NCBI GenBank assembly: GCA_029204225.1 | Contig: CM055094.1 | Span: 25,256,541 to 25,320,540, forward strand | DNA from: Diphasiastrum complanatum | Taxonomy: Eukaryota; Streptophyta; Lycopodiopsida; Lycopodiales; Lycopodiaceae | Direction: 5' to 3' | Length of the DNA stretch: 64,000 nucleotides | Position numbers and translations under genes: made by a program | In this document: positions 37,216 to 51,615 of the stretch, one piece after another | Position numbering within the stretch: the stretch's first letter is position 1 | Layout: each line of letters opens with the position of its first letter | Notes under the pieces: generated by a model | Told to the model about the DNA's origin: nothing | Databases searched by the model: none | What the model saw: only the letters and a program-made list of their open reading frames with translations

Positions 37216-37849
37216 GGGCAATGGCGGCCGATCCAATGGTAAAAAACCAACCAATGGTAAAAAATTTGGGTCGAAAAATTACACTGGGTTGGAAAAATAC
37301 ACTGTGTAGGATGTGTTTATGTGTATGTGTGTGTGTTATATATGTTTGCATGATATGCATGTATTTGTGTTTCTGAATATCTATGTGTGCATGTGTTTAT
37401 GTGTTTCTAAATATCTATGTGTGTATGTGTTTATGTGTTTCTAATATTATGTGTTCCTTGTGGACTTTTTGTGAATCTTCTCATGATTGGAATGAAAACT
37501 TGATCATAAATAGGAACCATAATTAGAATTGTAGCACTGATAAAAGTGCCAATATTGCAGGGGGCGTGCCAAAGTGTTTGCGCATCCGACGGTTGAGTGT
37601 CGCTGCTTTCTCAATACTAAATGTTACCAATTGTGCATATATTGTCTAGAAAGTGAAGGTGATTGTCGTATAGTCTCCACGAGTTAGTTGTGGACTGATC
37701 ATCTACTTCTTGTAAGGCTGCTCTTGGAAGCTATAAATAGATTGGCAAGGATTGATTTTATTTAGAACGATTAAATCAAGAAATGTGGTTTGAAGGTCAA
37801 ATAGGGTAAGGATTATGTGGGGGTTCAAGGGTCACTAAACCTTCTCCTC

Positions 37850-37999
37850 CCCCCCTGGACGTATCTTGTGGGGATCAACAGGGGCTTAAAATGTAGCTAA
37901 AGTCAAAGTTTATAGAATGATGTGCCCCCCTGGACGTATCTTGTGGGGATCAATAGGGGCTTAAAATGTAGCTAAAGTCAAAGTTGATAGAATGATGTG
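37850..37999 (+). repeat. 75 bp tandem duplication
   Basis: Two adjacent 75 bp copies (37850-37924, 37925-37999), each starting CCCCCCTGGACGTATC. By eye they differ at only two positions, so the duplication is recent compared with surrounding sequence. Confidence 0.95.
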
Positions 38000-38119
38000 T
38001 TTACTCCATATATTTATGGACCTACATGCACACCCGTGTGTCTCATTCTAGCCAACCTACCTCTTCTCCTCCTCTTACACCCATGATTTCCTCACCCTTC
38101 CACCCATGATTCTATCGCT

Positions 38120-38345
<226 letters not shown>

Positions 38346-38819
38346 GCTCTGACTCCTACAGCCCTCCCCCTTTTCCCACCACCACCTTGAACCCCACTCA
38401 CATTTATTATCCTCCCCTCTTTCCACTCCCCCTCATCTCTTTTGTCATCCCCACCCCCTATATATAGCCCCACGTCTTTCCTTGCATTTTTTTTATTACA
38501 TTCAAAAAAAGGTATTGGCAAAAATGGGTGCAATCTTAAACTCTACAGGGACCAACAATAAAGCTTAAGACCATCAACCTCATCATGCATAACATGGACT
38601 ATTTTCCATGACATCTCTACTTTGAGGAGATTGTACCCAAAGACAATAAGAGACGTTCTTTTCTTTTATGTTAGCATATCAACTCAAGTGAAATCATAGT
38701 TCTTGGACACATAATAAACACCATAGTTGATAGATAGGTGCATCCTACTCATTGAAATCTGGCCATTTAAATGCACCATACATAAGAGCCCCATTAACTT
38801 AGCTGAAGTGCCATGCTCA

Positions 38820-39060
38820 AAAGCTGGCATGCCTCGAGGAGCTAAGCTATGAAGAAATTTATAGAAACAACAACTTTGAAAGCTTCATTTGACAAAGTAC
38901 AATTCAAGCAATAGAATCTTGAAATGCTTGTGAAAAAATTGGAGCAAGAATACGAAAACCATGGGTCTCCAAATGATGTTTCCTCTGATTCATGCACAAA
39001 ACTACAATTATTCAGAATTACTTCCATGAATCGAGGGAAGCAACATCTTATTTTACTCAA
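38820..39060 (+). other. Possible degraded gene fragment
   Basis: On the plus strand, frames read KKFIETTTLKASFDKVQFKQ and then EMLVKKLEQEYENHG.. without a continuous open frame. The charged heptad-like pattern could come from a captured coding exon inside the inverted-repeat-bounded segment. I cannot name it, and it may be chance. Confidence 0.2.
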
Positions 39061-39865
39061 ATATTGGTCAACTCAATGTTGGTCGTGCACTGGGATCTAA
39101 GCATTACTACAAACTCAATCGGACTTGTGTTGTCTACTCTACACCCTATCACATTTTAGAGGTGTGCCTAGTCTTGGCATAGATCCTATTTGAAGTGTGA
39201 AATAGGTTATATGGTTGTCCACCAATCAAGTATGAGCTAATTATAGTCTAGAGAGCATTAAGAAAATATAATGAATAGACAACACAATATACCTTTTTTG
39301 AAACATCATAGGAGACGGTGTGCCATTCATTCTATCCCAAAACCTAAGGTTAAGATGAAATAACCAGGTTAAAACAATGACAACTGGAGTCTTGTACTAT
39401 AAATTATTGCATACACACTCCAGGGTAATATTGTTTACACCATTTTTTTTTCGACATCTTACCACAAATTCAATATTCAGAGGAGAGGCCATTGTTGCCA
39501 TGAGGCCATCGTTCCACAGTTGAGAAGCTTCATGTTGAGACAAACTATCTAAGATGTCCATCGCTGTCTATGGAGGACAAATGGAACCAACTAAACCATA
39601 CCATTTTATTTTTGACAATCTATTAAGAACATGATCAAGTGCTGAGATCTGCAGGTGATGATTCTCTGTTGTTGCCTATTAGAGAAGACAATGAACATCA
39701 CTTCCATTGTTGTTGTGACAGTTGTTTCTGAAATGATTTCACAGGTATGCACATACATATTAGATATTCGAGATGTGAGATGTGCAAGATCGGCCATCAT
39801 CCAAATCATCGGTCGCCACCTAGATCAGCCTCCATTGCCCGTCAACGACGGGCACTCTTTATTAG

Positions 39866-39875
39866 TATATATATA

Positions 39876-39959
<84 letters not shown>
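39866..39959. repeat. (TA)n microsatellite
   Basis: About 94 bp of nearly perfect TA at the outer edge of the right inverted repeat. Confidence 0.98.
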
Positions 39960-39961
<2 letters not shown>

Positions 39962-42299
39962 GTGATGATGATGTAAACAAGATTTTTTTATTTCTTTAAG
40001 AAAATTTTAACAAGTTTTCATGGATTATGCATAGAAATTTTATGTCTCGCTATTTTTAATCTTTATGATTGTCATACTGAGCTTATTTTTTAATAATGAA
40101 ACCAACACTAGTGTCTTCTTCATGGACTTCAAATAGCTTAGTTTATTAAAGTTGTAGTATTCCAGTGAAGTAATTTAATTTTGAAAAAAAACTCTTGATT
40201 TTTGGTGTTAGTACAAAACTCTCCTTTTTTTATTGCTAATATCGATATGAAGTTCTAAATGCTACTATCCCTTACTCTAAACTAAATAACAATAAAAAGA
40301 TAAGACATGTGTAACACATGCTCTGATATGTTTGTCATTTTACGTCAATGGTTTGTCTAGAAATTTAAATTCTATTTTTGTACATGTTGTTGGCTGTAAA
40401 TACCAATCAATGAAATGAAACTAATAGTTTGCTAGTAAAGTTGGATGATCTCCACTTAAGTGATGCATATTTCATAGTCAAGGAGCATAATTTCTTGTTG
40501 GATTGGTATAAGCTCTTAAACGACTACCGACCAATAGAAAAGATTTAATATGTTGCAGCAAGGAGAAAACTATAGAGCCTATTTTTTGTTGCTAGCAAGT
40601 GTTATGGGCATGCTTAAAGAATTGAGTTTAGGGTAAAAAGCTTGATACAAGTGTTCAAGTTTTTTTTTTTACCTCAACCATGTTGGTTTTTCTATTTTTT
40701 GTTGCTAGCAAGTGTTATGGAAATGCTTGAAGAATTGAGTTTAGGGTAAAAAGCCTGATACAAGTGCGTTTTTTTTTTAGCTCAACCATGTTGGTTTTAA
40801 TATGTCAACAAAACTTTGGATTGTGTTGAGATTTTATGATTCAGAAAAATTCAATATTCCAAGTAACATTATTTTAAAGATGATAGGACCTTAGTGCCAC
40901 TACTAAGGAGGAGAAATTTTATTAAAATACGATACAGACAAGGTTTTTTAATCAAGAAAACGAACAAATTGTCAAAAATTGTATCTAGAAATTAGTTTTT
41001 TCCTATTATGATCATTATAATTGTCATGACATTACATTTTTAAGTGAGACCATGGACTGTAATATTGTATTTCATAAATAGTCTAGTTATTGAAGTTAAA
41101 GTGTGTCGATTAAGTAATTTAGCTCCAAAAAAAAGTAAAAAAAATCTATGTAATCTCAATTTATAGCATTCATACAAGACTAAAAGAATAAAGTTTGTTA
41201 ATATCAATATGAAATTCTCAAGGGTATTGCACCTTACTTCAAACTAAATGACCCCCAAAAAAATCTAAGTAAGTGCAACACACAGGCTCTATTCATGTTC
41301 TTGTCATATTATCTTGATTGTTTTTAAATTTTGATTGCTAGTTGTAGAGTCATAAATTAGTTTGAGGATAATATATTCTACTAATCCAAATTATAAATGA
41401 ATGTTACATAGTATTCATATAGATTTTTCGTATCAATAATATTTCAGATAACTAGTAAGGACCTACTTAATTATGATCATGTGGCTTCAGCTCATTGCAA
41501 TTTGTTGATGTGATTGTATGTTTGAAGGTCATTGTTGTTTGAGTCATTTTCTTGAATAAAGTTGAAGTCATATTGCATACTTTGTTCTTCTTATGAAGAT
41601 GTATAGATGTCCAATTATCAAATGACTAGTTAGCAAAGCATTTCACATTCACCTAGTTGAATCACAAAGTACAATATGCTATTTTTGACAACTATCTCAA
41701 ACTAAAAAAGTAGGAGATTTGCAATTTTACATATTAGTTGAATCATTGATTCAAGAATTAACCTTAGTGGTTGTTCAAATGTGATAAAACATATTTATAT
41801 TGAAGAAATAAAAATTGTACATAAGATCACTACTTGTATTGCCAGCTATCAACAACAACAAAATTTTTGTATTAATTGTCATTTATTATGTATTTATTTA
41901 TTTATTCAGGTGTTAGTATTCGCCTAGATTTGTTTAAATAAAAATCATGGAAATAAAATGAAATTCAAATTGTAAGCACATTTATATATCAAATTAGTAA
42001 AATAAATTAACTACTTGATGGTTCTTTTGAAGCATTACAACATTATAAAACAATCAACTCATTTGTTAGAAAATTCTAGAGAAACAAAACAAAAAAATTG
42101 CATATTAGCAAAGAATAGTGTGTAGTAATAAAATGGGAAGTACTTTTTAAGTCTTAATGTCTTAGTAGAAAACACTAGGTCCATGTGCCAATGTAAGTCG
42201 ATCTTCAAATATCTTATTCCAAAAAAATAATGAGGCACTCAAGTTTACATTCAATTTCACTTATTTTCCTTCCATTTTCAACACCAAAGAGCGAAAAAT
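39960..42299. other. AT-rich unassigned sequence with a 113 bp tandem duplication
   Basis: No gene or element motif is seen. The block starting ATTTTTTGTTGCTAGCAAG at 40581 is repeated at 40694 (period 113 bp), each copy ending in a poly-T run and CTCAACCATGTTGGTTTT. Confidence 0.7.
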
Positions 42300-42456
42300 G
42301 TCGATCGATATTTTTTTATATATAAACTAAAATGCCTAAAGTCATTGAATTCTAGACTTTGCTAAGCGTATCTCAAATGTTGATCGATATTTTTTCCATA
42401 AACTAAAATGCCTAAAGTCATTGAATTCTAGACTTTGCTAAGCATATTTCAAAAAT
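42300..42456 (+). repeat. Tandem duplication, period about 80 bp
   Basis: Two copies of a block beginning GATCGATATTTTTT (42303 and 42382) and continuing through AAAATGCCTAAAGTCATTGA to ACTTTGCTAAGC. Confidence 0.9.
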
Positions 42457-43883
<1,427 letters not shown>

Positions 43884-44943
43884 TGATTGTCATGCCTATC
43901 AGATGGATACCACAGATCCATACCTGATCTTGTGTTTAAACAGAAGAATTAACATGGTTCAACATTACATTTTGATCCTTCCAAGGTAATGATAAGCTTC
44001 AAAACCATATGGATCCAAGAGCATTAACTCAAGGGATAAGCTTCTATCAATTAACAGATCCATCTATCAGACTCTACTTCTAACATCACAATTGACATCC
44101 AAAATTGTGGATAAACTCAATGGTTACAAAAATATCAGTTATGAGTTCAACTAAATGAATTCAATCCAGGAAATTAATATCCGGTATTAAGCAATTATTC
44201 CCATGGATTACCAAAATCCTAACTGCGAAATACATTTCCTGATCACACTTACTACCTCTGATGTCCACTCTTCTTCTCCCCATAGGATTTTTAGTCCCCT
44301 AAAAATGTGTTTCAACTAAGGTAAAACAAAGATATAAAGACATTAGTAAATGTTAAAAAATGAATTACTATAAGAAAAAAGTCTAAAACAATTTCATTTC
44401 TATCCTATACAAAATCATCTACTAGTATGAAAACAGTACTAGTCTGATCTTTTGCATATAATTCACCATAGGATTTAACTGGAAATGAAATCAATTTTTT
44501 ACTTTTGATCAGTTCCTATCAATTATAAATTTTCCAATACAATTGGACTGTTTTTTCTTTTTATTGACCGGTTTGGCATTACTTTGTCAATGTTGACAAA
44601 AGCTATCCAAAGTTAGAATATGAAATTACATGAATGAAAATCCTACCAATAGGATTTCAGTTACTCTTAAACTGTATCCAAACAAGATTTTATTGTTCGT
44701 TTAAAGAGTTCTGTCACCACTCATTCTATCTGGCCATTTCATATTGTTTGATGGTTTTAAATTCAATTTTGACGAGTATCTTACATAAACATTCACTTGA
44801 TCGATCAGTATCGATTAGAAATATATCAGACAAGTAACTGATTTCAAATTTTAACTATGAAATTCAATAGAAAAAAAAAATTCATTTTCAACTTTCAACT
44901 TGAGAGTACTTCAAAAGTTAAAATGTCACACAGTAAAAATTGT
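43884..44943 (-). mobile_element. Third, inverted piece of the coding-poor LTR element
   Basis: Minus strand, colinear with 8480-9575 of the 6.7 kb element over its whole length at roughly 75-80% identity by eye. Shared blocks include GGACATCAGAGGTAGTAAGT (near 44265), TTTGGATGTCAATTGTGATG (near 44085-44105) and AACCATGTTAATTCTTCTG. It is bounded on the right by a copia RT fragment at 44945. No LTR is attached, so it is an internal fragment. Confidence 0.85.
44086..44343 (-). other. Second copy of the conserved 85-codon frame
   Basis: The homologue of 9105-9362 with identical length (258 nt with stop), the same ATG and the same end FGCQL. Codon 15 (TAG) and codon 61 (TGA) are stops. The VDIRGSKCD and MYFAVRI blocks are unchanged between the copies. 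Confidence 0.45.
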
Positions 44944-44944
44944 T

Positions 44945-45925
44945 GGCTTGTTCAACAACAACATCGATCTAACAAATGACACTAAGAGGATGCTATTCCA
45001 AGAATTTGAGATGACAGATCTAGGATAAGCACATTAATGTCTCGTGATTCAGATCCATAGAAATAGAAGCAGAAGACTTCTCTATATCACCTAGCAGAGG
45101 TACTTCTATAATTTGTTGACGAAATTCAATTTCATGAATTGCAAGTTTGTACATAATCCCATGGACCTAGGTCTAAAATTATCCAAGGAGCAATGCCCTC
45201 TGACCAATGAGAAAAAGGCCAAAATGAAGGGATATCCATATCAATCAATTACTGGATCCTTGATGTATGCAATGATATTTACCAAGCCCGATCTTGCATA
45301 CGCCATCAGCTCCTTGAGCCAATACATTGCTAATCCTGGCATGATCTACTGGAAAGCTCTTTTCAGAGTAATCAGATATGTACGAGCTACTATTGACCTT
45401 TGTATTTGCTATGGTGATGTCGATTCATCCGATATCCATGCAGTTCATGGATATACAAATGCAAATTGGGCAGGTGATATCGACACCAAAAGATCGACTT
45501 ATGGACTTGTCTTCTTGTTCAATAATATTGGTCCAATATCGTGGAACAGTCGAAAACAAACCTCCATTGCAATGCCATCTATAGAATCAGAATAGATTGC
45601 AGGCTCTCAAGCTACTAAAGAGACAATTTGGATGAGGAATTTCTTGTCTGATATTGGTCTCACACAATCTGCTCCAACACTATTAGAGTGCTATTGCATT
45701 ATCGATCAATCCGAGATTTCATTCTAGGAGCAAGCACATCGAGATTAAGTACCACTACATCAAGAGCAAAATACTCAACAAGGAAGTAAGTATTAAATTT
45801 TTGTAGAACCCAGTACATGACAACTGACATATTTACAAAAGGGTTAAATTAGGAAGCACACAAGAATTTTTGTGCAATCTTAAATTTGAAAATCAAGACG
45901 TTCAGGGATCCAGATTAAGGGACGG
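44945..45925 (+). pseudogene. Copia RT/RNase H fragment, C7
   Basis: Plus strand. It starts inside RT after the YVDD region (FEMTDLG near 45007) and continues into RNase H with SITGSLMYAMIFTKPDLAYA near 45245, HGYTNANWAGDIDTKRST near 45448 and ISWNSRKQTSIAMPSIESE, ending in a stop at 45593. Beyond that, RNase H codons persist with stops and small deletions to a polypurine-like ATTAAGGGACGG before 45926. Close to, but distinct from, C1. Confidence 0.88.
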
Positions 45926-46192
45926 TGTTGGAGTTCTATCCTCTCCATCCCTATCTCTCTGCTAATCTAGATCACACACCAGCTGTTGTAAATACTTGTA
46001 TAGTCGCATACTTTGCAAAAATACACTTGTTTTCTGACAATTTACAGAAATACAAAAGAATCAGTGATAGTGTTTTCCCAATTTTTAAAACACCTTTGAC
46101 TATTTGGTCATCCTTGATTATTCAGCCATCTTCAATTGTTCGGCCATCCTTTATAGACCATCTCGAATCATTTGACCATTTTCGATTATTCA
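45926..46192 (+). mobile_element. C7 3' LTR, truncated
   Basis: It starts TGTTGGAGTTCTATCC at 45926 after the polypurine tract. It is cut at about 46192, where minus-strand C1 RT sequence begins. It has a short TTCGGCCATCC/TTGGTCATCC repeat pattern near 46105-46150. Confidence 0.75.
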
Positions 46193-48273
46193 GTATTTCC
46201 AAATCTGCTGCAACGGCAAATGATAGCAAAAGTCAAATAGAAGAATGCTTGACTACTGGACTGAAGGTCTCAGTGTAATTGACTTTGTATACCTGAGAAA
46301 ATCCTCTGACGACAAGTCGGGCTTTTCTTTTGTCGATGCTTTCGTCTACTTTGTACTTGATTTTGAAAATCCATTTGCAATCAACTATGTTTCTGCTAGC
46401 AAGTAGTTTGACAATCGTCCATGTCTGGTTTTTTTATAAAAGATGAATACTCTTTATCCATAGCTTCTTTCTAGAGATCTGAATCAGGCTGACTGAGTGC
46501 CTCTTCAACAATCATCAGCTCATGAACAAGGTAGGCTGTAGACTCGTCGATATACCTGATAGGTGGTCTGCTAGCTCTTGATGATCATTTGGGAAATAGA
46601 GGAAGTTGATTATTTCCATCATACTCTAGTTGTTGAACTGCAACATCATTATCTTCTGATTCGCCGTTAATTTGTTGTTCGTCAAGAGTAGATGAGCTTG
46701 GTCCTTCAAGGAGAATAGTCGACTGAAAAACTGAAAAGTTCAATATGCTAGGAGAATCTGACAGGTCGGCTGGATGGGCACTGTCTTTTCCTTTGAGATA
46801 TTGAAACTGATCTTCGGTGAAGATGACATCCCGACTAGTGAATATCTGACCTGTTAGATTTAATATGTTAGGAGAATCTGACAGGTCAGCTGGATGGACA
46901 CTGTCTTTTCCTTTGAGATATTGAAACTGATCTTCGATGAAGATGACATCCCGACTAGTGAATATCTTCGACTTAATGGAATTAAACAACTTATAGGCTT
47001 GATCTGAAGTAGTGTAGCTGATGAAAATACATTTGATACTCTAGAAGTTGAACTTCTTCCTGAGATCATGAGAAATCTGCGCATAAGCAGTACATCCAAA
47101 GACTCGTAAGTTTGATAGAGAAGGTCTGGTACCTGTCCAAACTTCGAATGGTGTTTTGTCTTAGAGACCTTTAGTAGGACATCTGTTCTGAATATAGGCT
47201 GCTGTTGAAACAGCTTCAACCCAGAAGAAATTCGAAAGTGTCGCATGTGATAACATGCACTTTGTCGATTCAACTAAGGTTCTGTTCTTTCTCTTGATTG
47301 AGACGAATAGAAGGTAATGTATTATTGCTCAATGTCGTTGTTAAGGCATACTCCTTGAATTCGGTGGAGATGTATTCTCCCCCGTTATATGACCTCAGTG
47401 CTTTGATTTGTCTGCCAGTTTGATTTTCTGCATGCTCTTTGAATTGTCTGAATTTGATGAAAGACTCTGATTAGGTTGCTTGGCTGCATTCTTCGCTTGG
47501 AGAATATGGCAATCCTTGATCTCATGGTTATTGCGCTTACAATACCTGCAAAACATCTTGTTCTTCGACTTTGGATTTGATGATTGTCCTTGATTTTGAG
47601 TCGACTTTTGATTCGTTACAACCTTCTTGGAGCTTTTCTGCTTCTGTCACTTAGAGCCTTTGTTGACATATAGAGCCTGAGAGGAGGAAGTAGACAAAGT
47701 GTCTTGACTTCTTCTCTTGTCTTCTTGCAGCAACATAGTGATAACTCTGGTATGAGTTAAATTTGAGTGTCTCGATATGATCATCACCCAGTTCTCATAT
47801 GTAGAGGGCAAGCTTGAAAGCAATGTCATAATTGCATCTTGATTGTCTATGACTGATCCGACAATGGCCATCTGTTGCAAGAGATTCTTACACTGGTTAA
47901 TGTGACTTTGAAGAGAATCACCATTAGACATCTTGAATGTGAAGAATTTTCATCGTAGATGTAACTTAGTAGTTATGTCCCGCACATCATATAGTGAATT
48001 CAAGATGTCCCAAACTTCTTTTGAAATTTTAGCTTCAGCTATATGTCCAATATGTGTATATGATATATTGAGGATAATAAGCGCGAAAGCTTTACCATCC
48101 TTTGATTTTCACTTTGAGTCTTTTGTATCATCTTTAGGTTTTACTTTTATATCTGTAACAACATCCCATAACTCATTGGCGATCAGCAAGGTCTTTATCT
48201 TAAATTTTCACAAATGATAATTGGATCCATTCAGCTTGTCTGTGATAAGACCAGCTTTACTTTGAGAATCCAT
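46193..48273 (-). pseudogene. Copia gag to RT start, C1b (decayed)
   Basis: Minus strand. Gag ATG at 48273, with the same early loss of a tryptophan codon (TGA) as in C1a. The gag core NGDSLQSHINQCKNLLQQMA lies near 47870-47930. Zinc knuckle, protease and early integrase are largely deleted or stopped (about 47300-47560). The integrase end has SRDVIFIEDQFQYLKGKD, duplicated in frame (46741-46980, period 120 bp). RT begins and is cut at 46193, equivalent to C1a position 5067. Confidence 0.88.
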
Positions 48274-48558
48274 CTTGAACTTAGTTTTTCAATTGTATCG
48301 ATGACGCTAAGATGTAGTAATGCCAACAACAAGAAATCAATTCTCTAATACTGAAAGGTTGAAAGGAACTGAAGAGTTTGATATCAATTTGATATTGCAA
48401 AAGATATCAAGCATTAGAGCTTTCGCTGTGATATCGAAATAGTATTAAGCCCTGTTAGGCCCTGATAGAGATCACAGGTCTGATACCATGACAGTTCAGA
48501 TAAAGAAGTAGTGGTAGCACTGATACTATGGAAGAATGTTTTGATACCATGTAGGTAA

Positions 48559-48570
48559 GCTCTAATACCA
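48559..48570 (-). other. Primer-binding site, C1b
   Basis: TGGTATTAGAGC on the minus strand directly after the LTR end, one mismatch from the tRNA-Met complement. Similar ATGGTATCA-like motifs recur at about 48541-48549, 48511-48520 and 48480-48488. Confidence 0.8.
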
Positions 48571-49832
48571 TGTTGTCGAAAATAGGATAGATAATGTAAC
48601 AGTGAAAACTTCCTACTTCCAATGCATGACTATGCTTATCAAAAATTGAACAAACGGTAGTGATGAAAATCATGTCCAATTTCTAGCAACTAACTTTGAA
48701 ATCGCTAGATACTAAATGATTACGTAGCCAAACATAAAGTATTCTCAAACAATTTCTATCAGTTACAAAAGCAATACAGAGATGCATGCATTCTGACACA
48801 AACTGAACGCAATAAGAAAATAATATTGATTCAAAAAAACAAGATAAGATGCTAATGAGTGCAAGACAATAGCGGATAAAAATCGCGCATTCTTAAGTTG
48901 TTTTTGAGTAACTGAGAATAAGTCCGAAATAAGCAACTTTGTTGATAAGCAATAGCGCAATAGCAACTCTAAATAAATCTCTAAAAGACTGAGCTAGAAT
49001 GCTCAAGAGAGTTCAGGCTTGAAAGCTTGATAGAGAGCTAACTACAATACTTTCTGATTGTGAACGATCTGCTTGAGAAGAGCGCAGGAAGCGTCGTGTA
49101 ATATCACTCAACTCTTTCACAATTCACAATAATATTTTCAAATGATAATTTAGATGTATGAACAGTTGATTTTTACTAAGTAATTAGGTCATCAAATGTG
49201 ATTGCCAGTTGGTTGGAGTCCGCTGGCATTCATCCAGTTCCTTCTCAGAAATTGATTGTTAATAAGCGATGAAAATTGTCCATAAACAGTCTGTCTGCAT
49301 AAATGAACTAGAATTGTCACTTTACAGAAATGAACTAAAACTGCCACAGGCGACAATGTCGCAAAAAGGCGACAATGTTGACTTTATGCGAAAAAGATGA
49401 CTGTGTCATAAAATCTCATTTTCTTAATATTGGGGTAGCTCCACACTTTGCCAGAGTCATTTCCTTAACATTTGAGGCACTTTGAAAAAATGCGAAAAAT
49501 GCGACTCTACAGTTTTACTCGCAAATCCTGACAAGCAAAAAATGTGAAAAAGACGATACTGCATTTTTACACGTAATTCCTGATAGACGACAATGTCGCA
49601 AAAATGTGACCCTATAGTTTTACTCGTAATTCTTGATAGGAGACACTGTCTGGATTGTAGAGAGAGAAAATACGACACTGTTGTCAAACTCCGTGTATTT
49701 CTGCAAACTGTGTAAAAACACTTGTAATTCTGCATACTGTATAAAAACACGGGAAAATCCATAGAACTGGATAAACAATGGATGAGGATTAAAACCGGTT
49801 AGTCAATTAATAAGAAGGAGAATAATCCATCA
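48571..49832 (-). mobile_element. 5' LTR of C1b (longest C1 LTR)
   Basis: 1262 bp on the minus strand, from TGATGGATTATTCTCC at 49832 to TTTTCGACAACA at 48571. It contains three tandem copies of a roughly 57 bp unit in its U3 part (about 49480-49660) and GACAATGTCGC motifs near 49356. Confidence 0.88.
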
Positions 49833-49849
49833 ATAAGGAACTAAGTTAT

Positions 49850-50065
49850 TTCCTCAGCCCAAAGTGGTGTGGCATCGATTTGAAAAAGACAAGATCATTG
49901 TTTACTAGTGCTTCGGCGTTTTCAGCGTTGGGTAGTCTAGAAAGGTGGTCAGCCATAAAGCGTTGTGTTCCTTTCTTGGACGACATGGAAGGTAAATTCT
50001 TTGAGAATTAATAGCCATCTAGCAATTGATTAGAATAAAGAATATGTTTTTTTATATGGGATTGT
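49850..50065 (-). pseudogene. Gypsy RNase H fragment
   Basis: Minus strand. Across two frames it reads RWLLILKEFTFHVV (near 49985-50030) and RFMADHLSRLPN (near 49920-49960). This is the signature end of Ty3/gypsy RNase H (WLLLLQEFDF.. and ..ADHLSRL). No other part of the element is recognisable, and 50066-50434 is unassigned. Confidence 0.75.
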
Positions 50066-50434
50066 TTTGTCAGATATGCTACACTTACTGGTGCTTGTAG
50101 CTAAATGATAATCACCCTCCAAATTACAAATGGAAATTCATAATAATAGCTAATATTATCACCCAAACAATGTAAGTATAAAAAAAAATACATGAGATTT
50201 CACAAAAAACAATCATAACACCATACCTTTCTTTCTTAGCTCACAGTGGAAACTGCCTTTTAAGGGTGGTTTTACACTAGCGACAAGTCCCTTTGCCTAG
50301 ATCATTGATTTGGGCCCCATTTTTTGAATCTTGGCAAGTGAGTTGACGGCAGACAATGGATTGTTGGGATTCAAGGTTTGTGTGTCGCGACAGAGAGAAG
50401 CAAGCGAGGAATTCTCGGTGCATGCAACTATGTC

Positions 50435-51608
50435 TATATCGAGGGTAAACACAATCATGTGTGTAAACTCCATAAGGCACTTTATGGTCTGAAGCAATCT
50501 GCTTGAGCATGGTTTCAAAGGATCAATACTTTTCTTATTGATCACGGCCACACACCTAGCTCTTCAGATTCAAATATTTACTTCAAGACAGTGCAACAAT
50601 ATTTTATCATTATCACTTTGTATGTGGATGATACATTGTTTTTCAACAACAGTACCAATCTGATAAAAGAAGGCAAGACAATGCTATCTTTCGAATTCGA
50701 CATAACCGATCTAGGCGAAGTTCATTTCTGCCTTGGTATACAAATCCACAGAGACAGAAAAAAGAAGTTGGTCTACATTACACAACAGAGGTAGATCTAC
50801 AATATGTTAGTCAGATATAATCTAATTTATTGCAAGTTAGCTCTCTCACCAATGGAACCAGGTCTCAAATTGTCAAAGGACCAGTGTCCTCAAACAATTC
50901 ATGAGAAGCAGCAGATGCGTGATTATCCTTACCATTCTATTATAGGATCTCTTATGTACGCCATGATCTGTACTAGGCCAGACATAGCTTTTGCAGTCAG
51001 CTCTCTCAGTCAGTTTATGACTAACCTTAGTGTAACACATTGGATGGCTCTTATCAGAGTCATGAGATATCTTTGAGCTACTATGGACTTTTGCATTTGT
51101 TATGAAGCAGTTGGCAACGACAAACTCAATTTACTCAGTGGTTACACAGATGCAAGTTGGTCAGGAGATGTAATCCACTTTTGGATTTACATTCTTCCTT
51201 AACAATGGTCCAATTTCTTGGAACAGTCGCAAGCAACTTTCGATAGCTCTATCTTCCACTAAATCAGAGTATATCGCAGCCTCTCAAGTTACAAAGGAAG
51301 CAATTTGGTTGAGAAACTTACTTTCAGATATCGGTCTGAATCAATCTGCTTCGACATTATTATTTTGTCATAATCAAAGTGCCATTGCCTTATCAACCAA
51401 CCCTAGATTATATTCTAGGAGTAAGCACATTGAACTGAAGTATCATTTTGTCAGAAGCAAAGTTCTCAATGAAGAGGTCAGATTGCAGTACTGTAGAACA
51501 GAAGATATGACAGCAAATATTTTTACCAAAGCATTAAGCTTGGAAGCGCACATAAGATTTTGTGTAGAACTAAGTTTGAAGGTCAAGGAATTCAAGGATT
51601 CAGATTAA
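50435..51608 (+). pseudogene. Copia RT/RNase H, C1c (best preserved C1 copy)
   Basis: Plus strand, starting mid-RT at the equivalent of C1a 5150. It reads CKLHKALYGLKQSA, an intact LYVDDTLFF (YVDD at 50621-50632) and DITDLGEVHFCLGIQIHRD. RNase H follows with SIIGSLMYAMICTRPDIAFA near 50940, ISWNSRKQLSIALSS, HNQSAIALSTNPRLYSRSKH (near 51365) and the end ELSLKVKEFKDSD before TAA at 51606. Only a few stops (near 50506, 50792, 51077) and a small deletion near 51170 disrupt it. The polypurine tract TTAAGGGGGAG precedes 51616. Confidence 0.92.
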
Positions 51609-51615
51609 GGGGGAG

